From Bacillota bacterium (GTDB lineage: Bacteria; Bacillota; SHA-98; UBA4971): DNA of 64,000 nt. Location of the stretch: positions 62,681-126,680 of the forward strand of contig JACIXY010000005.1 of the NCBI GenBank assembly GCA_014360195.1, in the 5' to 3' direction. The translations under genes and the position numbers were made by a program. Position 1 is the stretch's first letter, and each line of letters begins with the position of its first letter. This document shows positions 1 through 9,557 of the stretch, in pieces. The notes under the pieces were generated by a model. It saw only the letters and a list, made by a program, of their open reading frames with translations. It had not been told where the DNA came from and did not search any database.

Positions 1-767
1 ATGTCAGAGCCCGCCGCCCCGTTGTCGTCCTGGGCGGGGGCTTGGCCCGTAAGCTGTTCGAAGGCAAAAACCCTGTTGGCGAGAAGGTAAAGATAAACGG
101 GCTCTCCTTTGTTGTCGTCGGTGTGATGAAGGAACAGGGGAGGACCATCTTCGGGGACAACACCGCGGATATGTCGGTCTACCTTCCGATAAGCCACGCC
201 CGGCGCATGACCGGCAACGACGACGTGGCCGCGATTACCGTCGAAGCTGCAGACGTTGCTCATGTCAAACAGGCGACGGACCAGGTTAGCGCCGTCCTGG
301 CCCGCAGGTATGGCGAGGACCCTCCCTTCATGGTGATCAGCAGCTCAACGATGCTCAAATCCGCGGAAACAGTGATGAGCATATTCACCGTGATACTCGC
401 GGGCATAGGGAGCATATCATTGCTCGTCGGCGGCATCGGTGTGATGAACATCATGCTGGTATCCGTGACCGAGAGGACCCGTGAGATCGGTATAAGGAAG
501 GCGGTGGGAGCAAAGAGAGGCGACATACTGAGGCAGTTTATCGTAGAGGCCGTCGCGCTTTGTCTCGCCGGAGGGGCCATCGGGACTCTGCTCGGGAGCG
601 GCGGCGCGGCCCTCGTGGCAAAGCTGGCGAAGTGGCCCACCTACGTGTCGCCGCTGGCGGTGTTCGTGGCGTTCTTCTCGGCGACCGCCGTGGGGCTGGT
701 CTTCGGCGTGTATCCCGCTTACAAAGCCGCGAACCTCGACCCAATCGAGGCACTTCGGTACGAATAG
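1..767 (+). CDS. MacB/FtsX-family ABC transporter permease (C-terminal part)
   Basis: The frame is open from the window edge (codons from base 3), so the gene starts upstream; the TTG at 42 is internal. The visible part begins in the MacB extracytoplasmic core (VVVLGGGLARKLFEGKNPVG, followed by a short beta-rich stretch). It continues into the FtsX domain with three membrane segments and the family hallmark SVTERTREIGIRKAVGAKR (about residue 145 of the visible part). It ends with the usual NLDPIEALRYE tail. MacB-type permeases work with a LolD/MacB-like ATPase and an adaptor to move peptides, lipids or drugs across the envelope. The partners would lie before the window. Substrate unknown. Confidence 0.9.
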   Translation, partial: VRARRPVVVLGGGLARKLFEGKNPVGEKVKINGLSFVVVGVMKEQGRTIFGDNTADMSVYLPISHARRMTGNDDVAAITVEAADVAHVKQATDQVSAVLARRYGEDPPFMVISSSTMLKSAETVMSIFTVILAGIGSISLLVGGIGVMNIMLVSVTERTREIGIRKAVGAKRGDILRQFIVEAVALCLAGGAIGTLLGSGGAALVAKLAKWPTYVSPLAVFVAFFSATAVGLVFGVYPAYKAANLDPIEALRYE

Positions 768-945
768 AAAGTAGCGGAAGTTCCTGCCGCACCTCGCAAG
801 TCCTGGCGATTTGTCGCCGGGCATGTCGGTCGATTCCTTCGAGGCGGGTACAATTTCCGTCAGGTTCCCCCCGTCCCCCTGTGGTATCATCCTCGCGGAC
901 GCGGAATAGCCGCGAGGTGTGAGACTCGAGAAGGGGGAACGAACT

Positions 946-3633
946 ATGGCAAGACGCACCATACACCGGTCTTCCAGCGGTCCTGCAAAGCTGTGGCGAA
1001 CGGGCTGCGAGCCGGCCTGCGGCCCTGATGCGGACCAGCCCGCGGTACGCAAAGTCTATATCTCGCGGGCGCAGGCGCATAGACGGCGATCGCTGCTCAC
1101 ACGGGCCGGCCGGCGCGACGGGGTGGGCAGTGGCGGTCGCGGTGGTGGCGGCGGTGGAGCCGGTGATGGTGGACGAGTCCTCGCTTTCCTGTTGGGAGCA
1201 CTCTCGCCCGAATCGGTGGTATCCAGCCTGATCGGCTTTCTCCTTGGCAGGGCGACGCTTCTGGGCGCAGCCTCGCCGTTTGGAATCGCTTATCTTGCAC
1301 AGGTCGCCGCGTCGCGAAGCGATGCCGTGGTGCTGACCGCCATCGGTGTCTTTCTCGGTATGGCAGGACCTGTCCTGAACATGCGTACCATCTGGCCGGC
1401 GCTCCCCGTGGCCCTCGTCGCCATTGCAGGCCGTTCGATGTCTCGCAGGACGAAGGAAAGCCCTCTCGTTCTGCCCGGCATGGTCTTGGTACTCGGATTC
1501 GTCATTCCCTGGGCCGTGAAGACCCTCATGCATATACCCGTGCCCTCGCTTCCGGTGGCTGCGCTCGAGGCAATGATCGGTACCATGGTTGCAGCCGTGC
1601 TCGCCTGGGACCGGGGTCGCCGGCACGCTGGCCCGGCCCTGACCCGCCAGGACGCCGCGGGCCTCGAGGAGGTCGCGTCTTTCGGCCTGCTCTGTGCCGG
1701 AATAGCCATGGGTTTTGCGGGGATCGGGTTTCGCGGGGTGGCCGCCGGCGCAGTGGCGGCCGGCCTTGCGACTATTGCTATGGCGTACGCGGGCGGCGGG
1801 GCCCTGGGGGCGGCCTCCGGCGCCTTGATGGGCCTCGCGTGCGCCATGTCCGGGCAAGGTGGAACGCCTATCGTGGGGGCATACGCCATAGGCGGGTTCG
1901 TCGCGGGAGCCCTTCGCCAGTATGGTAAGATCGCTGCTGCCGCGGGGTTTTTCGCGGGCGCAGGCCTCCTGGTGTTCCAGGTCGCGACGGGCACCGATGT
2001 GCCGGCGTTCATGGGCCAGCTTGCTGCCTCGGGCATCGCGTTCATGTGTATTCCCCGCCGGTACCTTTACAGGGTCAGGACGCTCCTCCCGTCAACTGCT
2101 CACAGGTCCGCTGATGGAGACGCGCACGCGCGACGCGTTCAGGAGCTTCTCTCGAGAAAACTGCGGGATTTCTCGAAGGTCTTTGACGATCTCTCATCGA
2201 TGCTGAAACAAGCTCCCTATGACCCTGATCTCGCGGAGCGTGCGGACGTTGCGTACGTCCTCCACAAGGTGGCGCAGCTTGCCTGCAGCCGGTGCCGGTC
2301 GTACCTTTTCTGCTGGCAGGACGTGTTTCACAGGACGTTCCGCGACGTGCTCGACCTGGTTGCGCTGGCGGAGCTCAAAGGGAGCGTGGATCCGTCCGAA
2401 GTCAAGGGCCAGTTGCGGCGGCGATGCATCGACATCCCCGGCCTGGTGGCCGCCGTGAACAACACCACCGGAGCGTTTCGACAGAACCTCACCTCCGCAA
2501 GGCGTCTCGCGGAGGGCCGCCAGATGCTGTCCGGCCAGTTGCAGGGAGTGGCCGCCATTCTGCGCGGGCTGGGGGAGGACGTATGGCAGCGCGTGGAGTT
2601 CGAAACCTGGTCCGAGGAACGGATCGCGAAGGACCTGTCCCGTTTCGGGCTTGGGGTGTCTGAGGTAAGCGTGGTGGCGAGGAACAGGGGGCGACTGGAC
2701 GTAACCATAAAGAAGGGCGCCTGCTGCCAAGATGAGGAATGTAGGAAAGCTATAGCCCCCCTTGTCTCGCGGTCATTGGGCCGTCACATGGAGGCGTCGA
2801 AGGTCCGGTGTGGGGCGAGGGGCGGTCTTCCCACGTGCGAGGTGCTCCTGTCGCAGGCTCGCGTTTTCGGCGTTGCAACGGCGGCGAGTGTGCTCGCCAG
2901 GGGTGGCGGCGCTGTGTCGGGAGACACTCACTCCGTGCTTGAACTGGCTGATGGCAGGATGGTGTTCGTGCTGAGCGACGGCATGGGCGCGGGCGAGGCC
3001 GCTGCCGTCGAAAGCTCCACGGCCGTCAGCATGCTCGAGCGGCTCCTGGAGGCCGGATTCGACGACGAGTTCGCCGTGAAGACTGTGAACCTCATACTTC
3101 TCTTGCGGTCTCACGGCGAGACCTTCGCCACCCTCGACGTGGTCACCGTGGATCTCGGTACGGGCGATGCCCAGTTCATAAAGGTCGGCTCGCCTCCGAG
3201 CTTCATAAAGACCGCACGCGGCGTGAAGGTGATCGAATCGGCAACACTACCTGCCGGGATCTTCGACGCGATAGATGTGGAGAAGGCCCACGTGAAGCTG
3301 GGCGATGGCGATATCCTCGTCATGGTGAGCGACGGTGTGCTGAACTCCATGGAGCACTCGCAAGAAAGAGGCGAGTGGGTTGCATCAGCCCTCTCGCGGC
3401 TTCCGTCCGAGCAGCCTGAAGAGATAGCCCGCTTCATCCTCGACAGGGCCCGCCAGCACGGCAAGGGGAGGGCGCCTGACGACATGACAGTCCTCGTCGG
3501 CCGGGTGTACCGCCGGCTTCCCGAGAAGAGGCTTGTGCGCAACTCTGGCGCACCTGGTCGTGTAGCTCCGCAGGTCGGCGGGAGGATGCCGGAGCGCGGT
3601 CGGGCCGTCATGCCGACGACGGCGAATGCGTAG
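946..3633 (+). CDS. spoIIE: Stage II sporulation protein E (membrane PP2C phosphatase)
   Basis: SpoIIE dephosphorylates SpoIIAA at the asymmetric septum and so activates sigma F in the forespore. The 895-residue product starts at ATG 946 behind AAGGGGG; an in-frame GTG at 919 has no better site. After a short basic N-terminus come about ten hydrophobic helices (roughly residues 70-375), a cytosolic linker that contains a Cys-rich patch (CSRCRSYLFC), then the SpoIIE PP2C domain. Metal-binding aspartates are seen in SDGMGAG (Asp678) and MVSDGVLN (Asp796). Length and order match the family (827 residues in B. subtilis). The Gly-rich stretch near residues 55-70 is an unusual low-complexity insert. 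It lies directly before tilS and ftsH, an order seen in many spore-formers. Confidence 0.95.
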   Translation: MARRTIHRSSSGPAKLWRTGCEPACGPDADQPAVRKVYISRAQAHRRRSLLTRAGRRDGVGSGGRGGGGGGAGDGGRVLAFLLGALSPESVVSSLIGFLLGRATLLGAASPFGIAYLAQVAASRSDAVVLTAIGVFLGMAGPVLNMRTIWPALPVALVAIAGRSMSRRTKESPLVLPGMVLVLGFVIPWAVKTLMHIPVPSLPVAALEAMIGTMVAAVLAWDRGRRHAGPALTRQDAAGLEEVASFGLLCAGIAMGFAGIGFRGVAAGAVAAGLATIAMAYAGGGALGAASGALMGLACAMSGQGGTPIVGAYAIGGFVAGALRQYGKIAAAAGFFAGAGLLVFQVATGTDVPAFMGQLAASGIAFMCIPRRYLYRVRTLLPSTAHRSADGDAHARRVQELLSRKLRDFSKVFDDLSSMLKQAPYDPDLAERADVAYVLHKVAQLACSRCRSYLFCWQDVFHRTFRDVLDLVALAELKGSVDPSEVKGQLRRRCIDIPGLVAAVNNTTGAFRQNLTSARRLAEGRQMLSGQLQGVAAILRGLGEDVWQRVEFETWSEERIAKDLSRFGLGVSEVSVVARNRGRLDVTIKKGACCQDEECRKAIAPLVSRSLGRHMEASKVRCGARGGLPTCEVLLSQARVFGVATAASVLARGGGAVSGDTHSVLELADGRMVFVLSDGMGAGEAAAVESSTAVSMLERLLEAGFDDEFAVKTVNLILLLRSHGETFATLDVVTVDLGTGDAQFIKVGSPPSFIKTARGVKVIESATLPAGIFDAIDVEKAHVKLGDGDILVMVSDGVLNSMEHSQERGEWVASALSRLPSEQPEEIARFILDRARQHGKGRAPDDMTVLVGRVYRRLPEKRLVRNSGAPGRVAPQVGGRMPERGRAVMPTTANA

Positions 3634-3639
3634 CTGCAC

Positions 3640-3669
3640 GGGACACCGGGAGTCCGGGCATGGTATAAT
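3640..3669 (+). promoter_or_regulatory. Probable sigma-A promoter upstream of tilS
   Basis: TATAAT at 3664-3669 is preceded by TGG (extended -10). A weak -35, GGGACA, sits at 3640-3645 with an 18 bp spacer. It lies between the spoIIE stop and tilS, about 130 bp before the annotated start. Confidence 0.5.
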
Positions 3670-3796
3670 TGCTTTGGAAGGAGCGCGCTCGATCAGGAGA
3701 CAGGTGCCAGGCTGCGAAGAAAGGTAAGAATACGTTGCGTGCCTTGCGGCCTGCGCTGTCGGAGGGCAACAGGTCCTGAGAGCCGCTGGCATCGCA

Positions 3797-5407
3797 GTGA
3801 GTGGGACAGGCTTCATCGAGAAAGTGAGGTCCACCATAAGGCGGCACGAGATGACGAGGCCGGGTGACCGGGTGCTGGTCGGAGTGTCAGGCGGCCCCGA
3901 CTCTGTCGCGCTTCTGCATGTTCTCTGGGTCCTTTCAGAGGAGCTTGAGATCCTCTTGCACGTCGGACACCTTAACCATATGCTCCGTGGCGAGGCGGCC
4001 GACGAGGATGCCGCATATGTGCGGGATCTCGCCAGGCGCCTCGGCCTTCCTGTAACCATCGAGTCCAGGGACGTCGCGGCCGTCGCTCGCGAAAGACGTA
4101 TTTCGGTGGAGCTTGCTGCGAGGAAGGTCCGCTACGAGTTCTATCGTCAGGCGGCAAGCTCCACGGGGGCGGCCAGGGTAGCACTCGGTCACCACGCGGG
4201 CGACCAGGCCGAGACCGTCCTCCTCAGGCTTGTCCGCGGCACGGGCACCACCGGACTCGCAGGGATCCCACCGGTGCGCCCCCTGGAGATCGCTGGGAAC
4301 GGCTATGATGGTGAGGGCGACGGCGAACCTAGCGGTCCCGTTGGCCCCATTGTCATCCGCCCTTTCATCGAGGTCACCCGACAGGAGATCGAGGACTATT
4401 GCCGGGAGAACGACCTCCGGCCCAGAGTGGATGCGTCGAACCTTACTTCAGTGTACGCAAGAAACAGGGTGAGGCATGAGCTTATCCCCCTTCTTGAGCG
4501 CCACTACAACCCGCGCGTCGTCGAGAGTATCGCGAGGACCGCCGAGCTTGTCAGGAAGGATGACGCGTTTATATCCTGTGAGGTCCGGCGAAGGATGAAG
4601 CGCATCGTGCGGAGCAGATCCTCCGGGAGCGTGTCGCTCAGCATCGAGCGCCTTCTTGCCGAACCCCCTGCCGTCCAGCGGCGGGTCATCCGCGAGGCCG
4701 TGGCGCTTGTTGGGCGGGGCGCAGAGGATATCGAGTTCGAGCATGTGGAGATGCTGCTCGAGCTTGCCCGGAGCGGCTCCCTGGAGGCAAGCGCCAGCCT
4801 GCCGCGGGGGATCCGGGCGAGGAAAGTCCGCCGCGCGCTCGAGCCTGGTACGGGGCATGAAAAGCGGCGCAAGACCAGAGCACTTGGAGCGCCTCGTGAG
4901 CTTGTTCTGGAGATCGGAACTGAGATCGAACCTGAGCCTGGCGCCGACGGCGTGCCGGAGGTTCCGGACACGCGCAGCCCGGCCGCGCCTGAGCCGTTCG
5001 AGCGCAGGCTGGATGTGCCCGGTGCGACGTTCGTCCCCGAGCTTGGGGTGACCGTGGAGGCGGAGGTCCTTGAGATGGACGCGCGAGGCGACGCCTACGG
5101 GGCTTGCGCCCGGGCGGGCGCTTGTGAGGCCTACTTCGACCTGGACGCACTGGGGATGGATCTTGTGGTGAGGACCAGGCGGGAGGGGGACAGGATCTCT
5201 CCCTTCGGCATGGACGGCCACAAGAAGCTGAAGGAGCTTTTCATCGATGAAAAGGTCCCGAGGAACATGCGGGATCGTGTGCCCGTTATAGTATCCGGGA
5301 AGGAGATCTTATGGGTTGTGGGGGTTAGGCGAAGCAACCTTGCCAGGGTGACTCCGTCCACGCGCAGGGTGTTGCGCCTTGTGGTGCGGCCGAACCGGCT
5401 TAAGTGA
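3797..5407 (+). CDS. tilS: tRNA(Ile)-lysidine synthetase
   Basis: TilS uses ATP to attach lysine to C34 of the CAU-anticodon tRNA-Ile, changing it to read AUA. The N-terminal N-type ATP pyrophosphatase has the SGGPDS loop at residues 31-36, followed by the conserved GHLNHMLRGEAADEDA and ALGHHAGDQAET segments. The C-terminal TilS_C domain is present (GDRISPFGMDGHKKLKELFIDEKVP). At 536 residues it is longer than usual. Low-complexity acidic or Gly/Pro-rich inserts lie near residues 164-178 and 350-400. The GTG start at 3797 fits the homologous N-terminus, but no clear ribosome site precedes it. The last codons AAG TGA lie inside a dispersed repeat, so the true C-terminus has been altered or defined by that element. 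hpt, often between tilS and ftsH, is absent. Confidence 0.93.
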   Translation: MSGTGFIEKVRSTIRRHEMTRPGDRVLVGVSGGPDSVALLHVLWVLSEELEILLHVGHLNHMLRGEAADEDAAYVRDLARRLGLPVTIESRDVAAVARERRISVELAARKVRYEFYRQAASSTGAARVALGHHAGDQAETVLLRLVRGTGTTGLAGIPPVRPLEIAGNGYDGEGDGEPSGPVGPIVIRPFIEVTRQEIEDYCRENDLRPRVDASNLTSVYARNRVRHELIPLLERHYNPRVVESIARTAELVRKDDAFISCEVRRRMKRIVRSRSSGSVSLSIERLLAEPPAVQRRVIREAVALVGRGAEDIEFEHVEMLLELARSGSLEASASLPRGIRARKVRRALEPGTGHEKRRKTRALGAPRELVLEIGTEIEPEPGADGVPEVPDTRSPAAPEPFERRLDVPGATFVPELGVTVEAEVLEMDARGDAYGACARAGACEAYFDLDALGMDLVVRTRREGDRISPFGMDGHKKLKELFIDEKVPRNMRDRVPVIVSGKEILWVVGVRRSNLARVTPSTRRVLRLVVRPNRLK

Positions 5408-5478
5408 GGGAGCAGAAATGCTCCCGACTTTTCGGAGGGGTTGCCGGTGACTGAGAGAGGGCAGAACACCGGCAACCC
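5401..5478 (+). repeat. Dispersed palindromic repeat, left half (copy 1)
   Basis: It begins TAAGTGAGGGAGCAG, continues with the CTCCC/GGGAG mini-hairpin and contains both inner arms (GGTTGCCGGTG and CACCGGCAACC). The right terminal arm is missing. The tilS stop codon TGA (5405-5407) is inside the element. Confidence 0.85.
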
Positions 5479-5576
5479 TGCACGGCGTGTGCGCTCTCTG
5501 GAACCGGCGATTACCTATGGCGATCTACTTAGCGAACTCTCACTCAGCGGCATCGAATGGGGTGACGGTCCGTCGG

Positions 5577-5605
5577 TTGTGATTGAGTGGCCCCTGTGCT
5601 ATAAT
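5577..5605 (+). promoter_or_regulatory. Sigma-A promoter of ftsH
   Basis: TTGTGA at 5577-5582, a 17 bp spacer, then TATAAT at 5600-5605 preceded by TGC (extended -10). It gives ftsH its own transcript, with a leader of about 110 nt, separate from tilS. Confidence 0.75.
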
Positions 5606-5722
5606 GTGCTTGCATATCGTGGGATTTCTGAATCCTGGGTCTTCATGGCGGAAACGACTGGACCCGGCGCTGACGGAAATCACGCGCCGGCCGCGTGGTG
5701 ATGACCAGTGGGAGGAGATCAA

Positions 5723-7690
5723 TTGAACAAAGCGCTACGAACGCTTGGGCTGTGGCTTCTGCTCGGCCTGATGACCGTGTCCATCGCCAGCAGCTTCTAC
5801 GGTCAGAGAGAGCAGCCCAAGAAGGTCAGCCTGAGCACATTCATGGAGAAGCTCGACGCAGGCAATGTGTCGCAGCTTCGTATTATTGGCGACGATAAGG
5901 TGGAGGGGCGGTTCACCGACGGCACCGAGTTCGAGACGTATATGCCTGACATCAGCCTCGTCACCGACAAACTGAAAAACGCCCAGGGGCCGCTTGCCCG
6001 GATCGAGGTCACCGCAGACCCAAAGCCTGGGCCGCCGTGGTGGTACACCATCCTGCCCCAGATAATCTCGATCCTGTTCTTCGTGGGCCTGTGGCTGTTC
6101 ATCCTCAATCAGATGCAGGGAGGCGGCAACAAGGCGCTCTCGTTCGGAAAGAGCAGGGCCAGGCTCCACGTTGAGGAGCGGGGCAAAACCACATTTGCGG
6201 ACGTAGCCGGCGTTGACGAGGCCAAGGAGGAGCTCGCCGAGATAGTCGAGTTCCTCAAGCACCCGAAGAAGTTCGCGGACCTGGGGGCCAAGATACCGAA
6301 AGGCGTGTTGCTCGTAGGCCCCCCTGGAACCGGCAAGACGCTTCTCGGGCGGGCCATCGCGGGTGAGGCCGGCGTGCCGTTCTTCATCATAAGTGGCTCC
6401 GACTTCGTAGAGATGTTCGTCGGCGTTGGAGCCGCAAGGGTGAGAGACCTTTTTGACCAGGCGAAGAAGAACGCGCCGTGCATCGTGTTTATCGATGAGA
6501 TAGATGCAGTGGGCAGGCAGCGTGGTGCAGGCCTCGGCGGCGGGCACGACGAGAGGGAGCAGACGTTGAACCAGCTCCTCGTGGAGATGGACGGGTTCGA
6601 GCCGAATACCGGCATAATCCTGCTTGCCGCGACCAACAGGCCTGACGTGCTGGACCCGGCGCTCCTGCGGCCGGGCAGGTTCGACAGGCAGGTGGTCGTC
6701 GATATGCCCGACCTCCCGGGCAGGGAAGCCATCCTGAAGGTGCACGCCAGGAACAAGCCCCTGGCGCCCGACGTCAACCTCAGGGTGCTCGCTCAGAGGA
6801 CGCCGGGATTCACCGGCGCAGACCTTGAGAACCTTCTGAACGAGGCAGCCATACTGGCGGCGCGCCGGGGCAAGCGGAAAATAACGATGGCCGAGTGCGA
6901 CGAGGCCATCGACCGCGTGGTGGCGGGCCCGCAGAAGAAGGGGCGGGTCATGAGCGAGCGCGAGAAGAACCTCGTGGCGTTCCACGAGGCGGGGCACGCG
7001 CTCGCGGCGAAGCTATTGCCGCATGCCAACCCCGTGCAAAAGGTCTCGATAATCCCGCGCGGCAGGATGGGCGGGTACACCCTGATGCTTCCTGAGGAGG
7101 ACCGGCATTTCCTGACGAAGTCGGAGATCCTCGACGAGGTCGTGGTGGGGCTCGCGGGCCGCGTGGCCGAGGAGATCATGCTTGGTGAGATATCCACCGG
7201 GGCCGAGAACGACCTCAACGGGATCACCAAGGCCGTCCGCAGGATGGTGACGGAGTACGGTATGAGCGAGAAGCTCGGCCCGCTCACGTTCGGCAGGAGG
7301 CGCGAGGAGACCGTGTTCCTCGGGCGAGACCTCGCGCACGACCGTGACTACAGCGAGGAGGTCGCTGCAGCCATCGACCGCGAGGTGCGGCGGATCGTTG
7401 ATGAATGCTACACGAGGGCGAAAGAGCTTATTGCCGGCAACAAGGATAAGCTGGTGAGGCTGGCGAACGCTCTCAAGGAGAAAGAGACCATCGAAGGAGC
7501 CGAGCTGGATGCGCTTCTCTCGGAGGCGGCGCCGTCCGAGGAGGGCGACGCAGGCGAGAAGGTGCCTGCCGCTGCGGCGGCCGCAACCCTGGGCGACCAG
7601 GAGGGCAGCGCATCGGAGCAGGCAGGCGGGGTCAAGGGGCGCATCCCGTCGAGGCCCCCCAAGCTCGTGGAGAGTCCGGGCAGGGCTTAG
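5723..7690 (+). CDS. ftsH: ATP-dependent membrane zinc metalloprotease FtsH
   Basis: FtsH is a hexameric membrane AAA+ protease that degrades misfolded membrane proteins and short-lived regulators. Two membrane segments (about residues 4-22 and 108-128) flank a small extracytoplasmic domain. The AAA domain has Walker A GPPGTGKT (residues 199-206), Walker [12 protein letters not shown] and the second region of homology ([19 protein letters not shown]). The protease domain has HEAGH at 421-425. The start is TTG 5723, seven bases after GGAGGAG; the GTG at 5708 is part of that ribosome site region. The 655-residue length is normal. The C-terminal tail is Ala/Glu-rich and probably disordered. Confidence 0.97.
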   Translation: MNKALRTLGLWLLLGLMTVSIASSFYGQREQPKKVSLSTFMEKLDAGNVSQLRIIGDDKVEGRFTDGTEFETYMPDISLVTDKLKNAQGPLARIEVTADPKPGPPWWYTILPQIISILFFVGLWLFILNQMQGGGNKALSFGKSRARLHVEERGKTTFADVAGVDEAKEELAEIVEFLKHPKKFADLGAKIPKGVLLVGPPGTGKTLLGRAIAGEAGVPFFIISGSDFVEMFVGVGAARVRDLFDQAKKNAPCIVFIDEIDAVGRQRGAGLGGGHDEREQTLNQLLVEMDGFEPNTGIILLAATNRPDVLDPALLRPGRFDRQVVVDMPDLPGREAILKVHARNKPLAPDVNLRVLAQRTPGFTGADLENLLNEAAILAARRGKRKITMAECDEAIDRVVAGPQKKGRVMSEREKNLVAFHEAGHALAAKLLPHANPVQKVSIIPRGRMGGYTLMLPEEDRHFLTKSEILDEVVVGLAGRVAEEIMLGEISTGAENDLNGITKAVRRMVTEYGMSEKLGPLTFGRRREETVFLGRDLAHDRDYSEEVAAAIDREVRRIVDECYTRAKELIAGNKDKLVRLANALKEKETIEGAELDALLSEAAPSEEGDAGEKVPAAAAAATLGDQEGSASEQAGGVKGRIPSRPPKLVESPGRA

Positions 7691-7699
7691 AGGAACAAT

Positions 7700-7752
7700 C
7701 GGGCCAGGTGCTCCCGCGCGCGACGCGGAACAACGAGAACCTGGCCCGTTTA
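7700..7752 (+). terminator. Intrinsic terminator after ftsH
   Basis: A perfect 10 bp stem, CGGGCCAGGT (7700-7709) with ACCTGGCCCG (7739-7748), is followed by TTTAAAT. The loop holds a smaller GC-rich hairpin. The hutU ribosome site follows within 30 bases. Confidence 0.7.
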
Positions 7753-7778
7753 AATCTCTCATTGGAGGGGGAGGACCC

Positions 7779-9440
7779 GTGGCAGAGGTGGTTCGTGCCC
7801 CGAGAGGGCGGGAGCTATCGTGCAAGGGGTGGCAGCAGGAAGCTGCTATGCGGATGCTCATGAACAACCTTGACCCGGAGGTAGCTGAAAAGCCGGAGGA
7901 ACTTGTGGTGTACGGCGGGCGAGGCAAGGCCGCGCGCAACTGGGAAGCGTTCCACGCCATAGTCGAGTCGCTTAAGAACCTCGAGAACGACGAAACCCTC
8001 CTGGTGCAGTCCGGCAAGCCCGTGGGGGTTTTCCGAACGCATCGGCTTGCTCCGAGAGTGCTCATCTCCAACTCCATGCTCGTCCCTGCGTGGGCGACGT
8101 GGCAGAAGTTCTGGGAGCTTGAGATGAAAGGTCTTACCATGTACGGCCAGATGACGGCCGGAAGCTGGATCTACATAGGCACGCAGGGCATTTTGCAAGG
8201 GACCTACGAGACGTTTGCAGAGGCCGCGCGCCAGCACTTCGGTGGCAGCCTCGCCGGGAAGCTGGCTCTGACGGCTGGGCTCGGCGGCATGGGCGGCGCC
8301 CAGCCGCTCGCGGTCACCATGAACGGCGGCGTCATCATTGCCGTGGAGGTTGACGAGGAGCGTATCAGGCGGCGGCTTGCGACGAAGTACTGCGACGTCA
8401 TGGCGCGCAGCATCGACGAGGCGATGGCACTCGCCCACAAGGCCCTGGAGAAGCGAGAGGCTCTCTCCATTGCTCTTCTCGGGAACGCCGCCGAAACGCA
8501 CCCTGAGTTCGTGCGTCGCGGCATCATCCCCGACATCGTGACCGACCAGACGTCCGCCCACGACCCGCTGGGCGGGTACATCCCGGCCGGCCTTTCCGTA
8601 CAAGAGGCGGCTGAGCTGCGGAAGCGCGATCCGAAGCAGTACGTCGACCGCGCCATGAGGTCCATGGCCACGCAGGTGGAGGCCATGCTCGAGATGAAGC
8701 GCCGTGGTGCGGTGGTCTTCGACTATGGGAACAACCTGCGACAACAGGCGCATGACGCCGGGGTGAAGGACGCCTTCAGCTATCCCGGGTTTGTGCCCGC
8801 CTACATCCGGCCGCTCTTCTGCGAAGGCAAGGGGCCGTTCAGGTGGGTGGCGCTCTCGGGCGATCCCGAAGACATTTATAGGACCGACGAGGTGGTGCTG
8901 CGGGAGTTCCCCGAAAACGAGCACCTTGCCCGCTGGATCAGGATGGCCCGCGAGAAAGTGCAGTTCCAGGGGCTGCCGGCCAGGATATGCTGGCTTGGCT
9001 ACGGTGAGAGGGCGAGGTTCGGCAAGGCCATAAACGAACTCGTTCGCCGGGGCGAGATCTCGGCGCCCATCGTCATTGGCCGCGACCACCTCGATACCGG
9101 GTCGGTGGCCTCGCCCAACCGTGAGACCGAGGGCATGCGCGACGGGAGCGATGCCATCGCGGACTGGCCCATCCTGAACGCCCTCCTTAACGCCGTCTCA
9201 GGTGCATCGTGGGTGTCGGTCCATCACGGCGGCGGCGTTGGGATCGGCTACTCCATTCATGCTGGAATGGTAGTGGTGGCCGACGGCACCGACGACGCTG
9301 ACTGGCGGCTCGAGCACGTGCTTACAACGGATCCCGGCTCAGGCGTCGTCCGCCATGCTGACGCTGGCTACGAGAAAGCCATCGAGACCGCGCGCAGGCA
9401 CGGGATCAAGATGCCGATGCTGCCGGAGAAACGGTCCTGA
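7779..9440 (+). CDS. hutU: Urocanate hydratase
   Basis: Converts urocanate to 4-imidazolone-5-propionate, the second step of histidine degradation, with a tightly bound NAD+. The 553-residue length matches the family. Diagnostic stretches include [19 protein letters not shown] near the N-terminus, [27 protein letters not shown], the NAD-binding [10 protein letters not shown], and [11 protein letters not shown] with the conserved cysteine. The start is GTG 7779 behind GGAGGGGGAGG. No hutH, hutI, hutG or ftcD is in the window, so the pathway genes are elsewhere or the enzyme acts on imported urocanate. Confidence 0.96.
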   Translation: MAEVVRAPRGRELSCKGWQQEAAMRMLMNNLDPEVAEKPEELVVYGGRGKAARNWEAFHAIVESLKNLENDETLLVQSGKPVGVFRTHRLAPRVLISNSMLVPAWATWQKFWELEMKGLTMYGQMTAGSWIYIGTQGILQGTYETFAEAARQHFGGSLAGKLALTAGLGGMGGAQPLAVTMNGGVIIAVEVDEERIRRRLATKYCDVMARSIDEAMALAHKALEKREALSIALLGNAAETHPEFVRRGIIPDIVTDQTSAHDPLGGYIPAGLSVQEAAELRKRDPKQYVDRAMRSMATQVEAMLEMKRRGAVVFDYGNNLRQQAHDAGVKDAFSYPGFVPAYIRPLFCEGKGPFRWVALSGDPEDIYRTDEVVLREFPENEHLARWIRMAREKVQFQGLPARICWLGYGERARFGKAINELVRRGEISAPIVIGRDHLDTGSVASPNRETEGMRDGSDAIADWPILNALLNAVSGASWVSVHHGGGVGIGYSIHAGMVVVADGTDDADWRLEHVLTTDPGSGVVRHADAGYEKAIETARRHGIKMPMLPEKRS

Positions 9441-9503
9441 CATCGCCCTGCTCGGCCAGGGGCAACAGGAAGTTGAGTGTTGCGAAAACAAAGACCAGGT
9501 CGA

Positions 9504-9534
9504 GGCCGGGCGGAACAGCACGTTTCGCCCGGCC
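9504..9534. terminator. Bidirectional hairpin between hutU and the chemoreceptor gene
   Basis: A 13 bp stem with one G-U pair (GGCCGGGCGGAAC at 9504-9516, GTTTCGCCCGGCC at 9522-9534) and a 5 nt loop sits between two convergent genes. The downstream T-tract is poor, so termination may be partly factor-dependent. Confidence 0.55.
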
Positions 9535-9557
9535 CTGTCAAGTGGTGGGATGCATTG

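Noticed and set aside
5441..5701. 86-codon frame between tilS and ftsH
   Set aside because: It starts inside the dispersed repeat, runs through the ftsH promoter, and has no protein-like composition.
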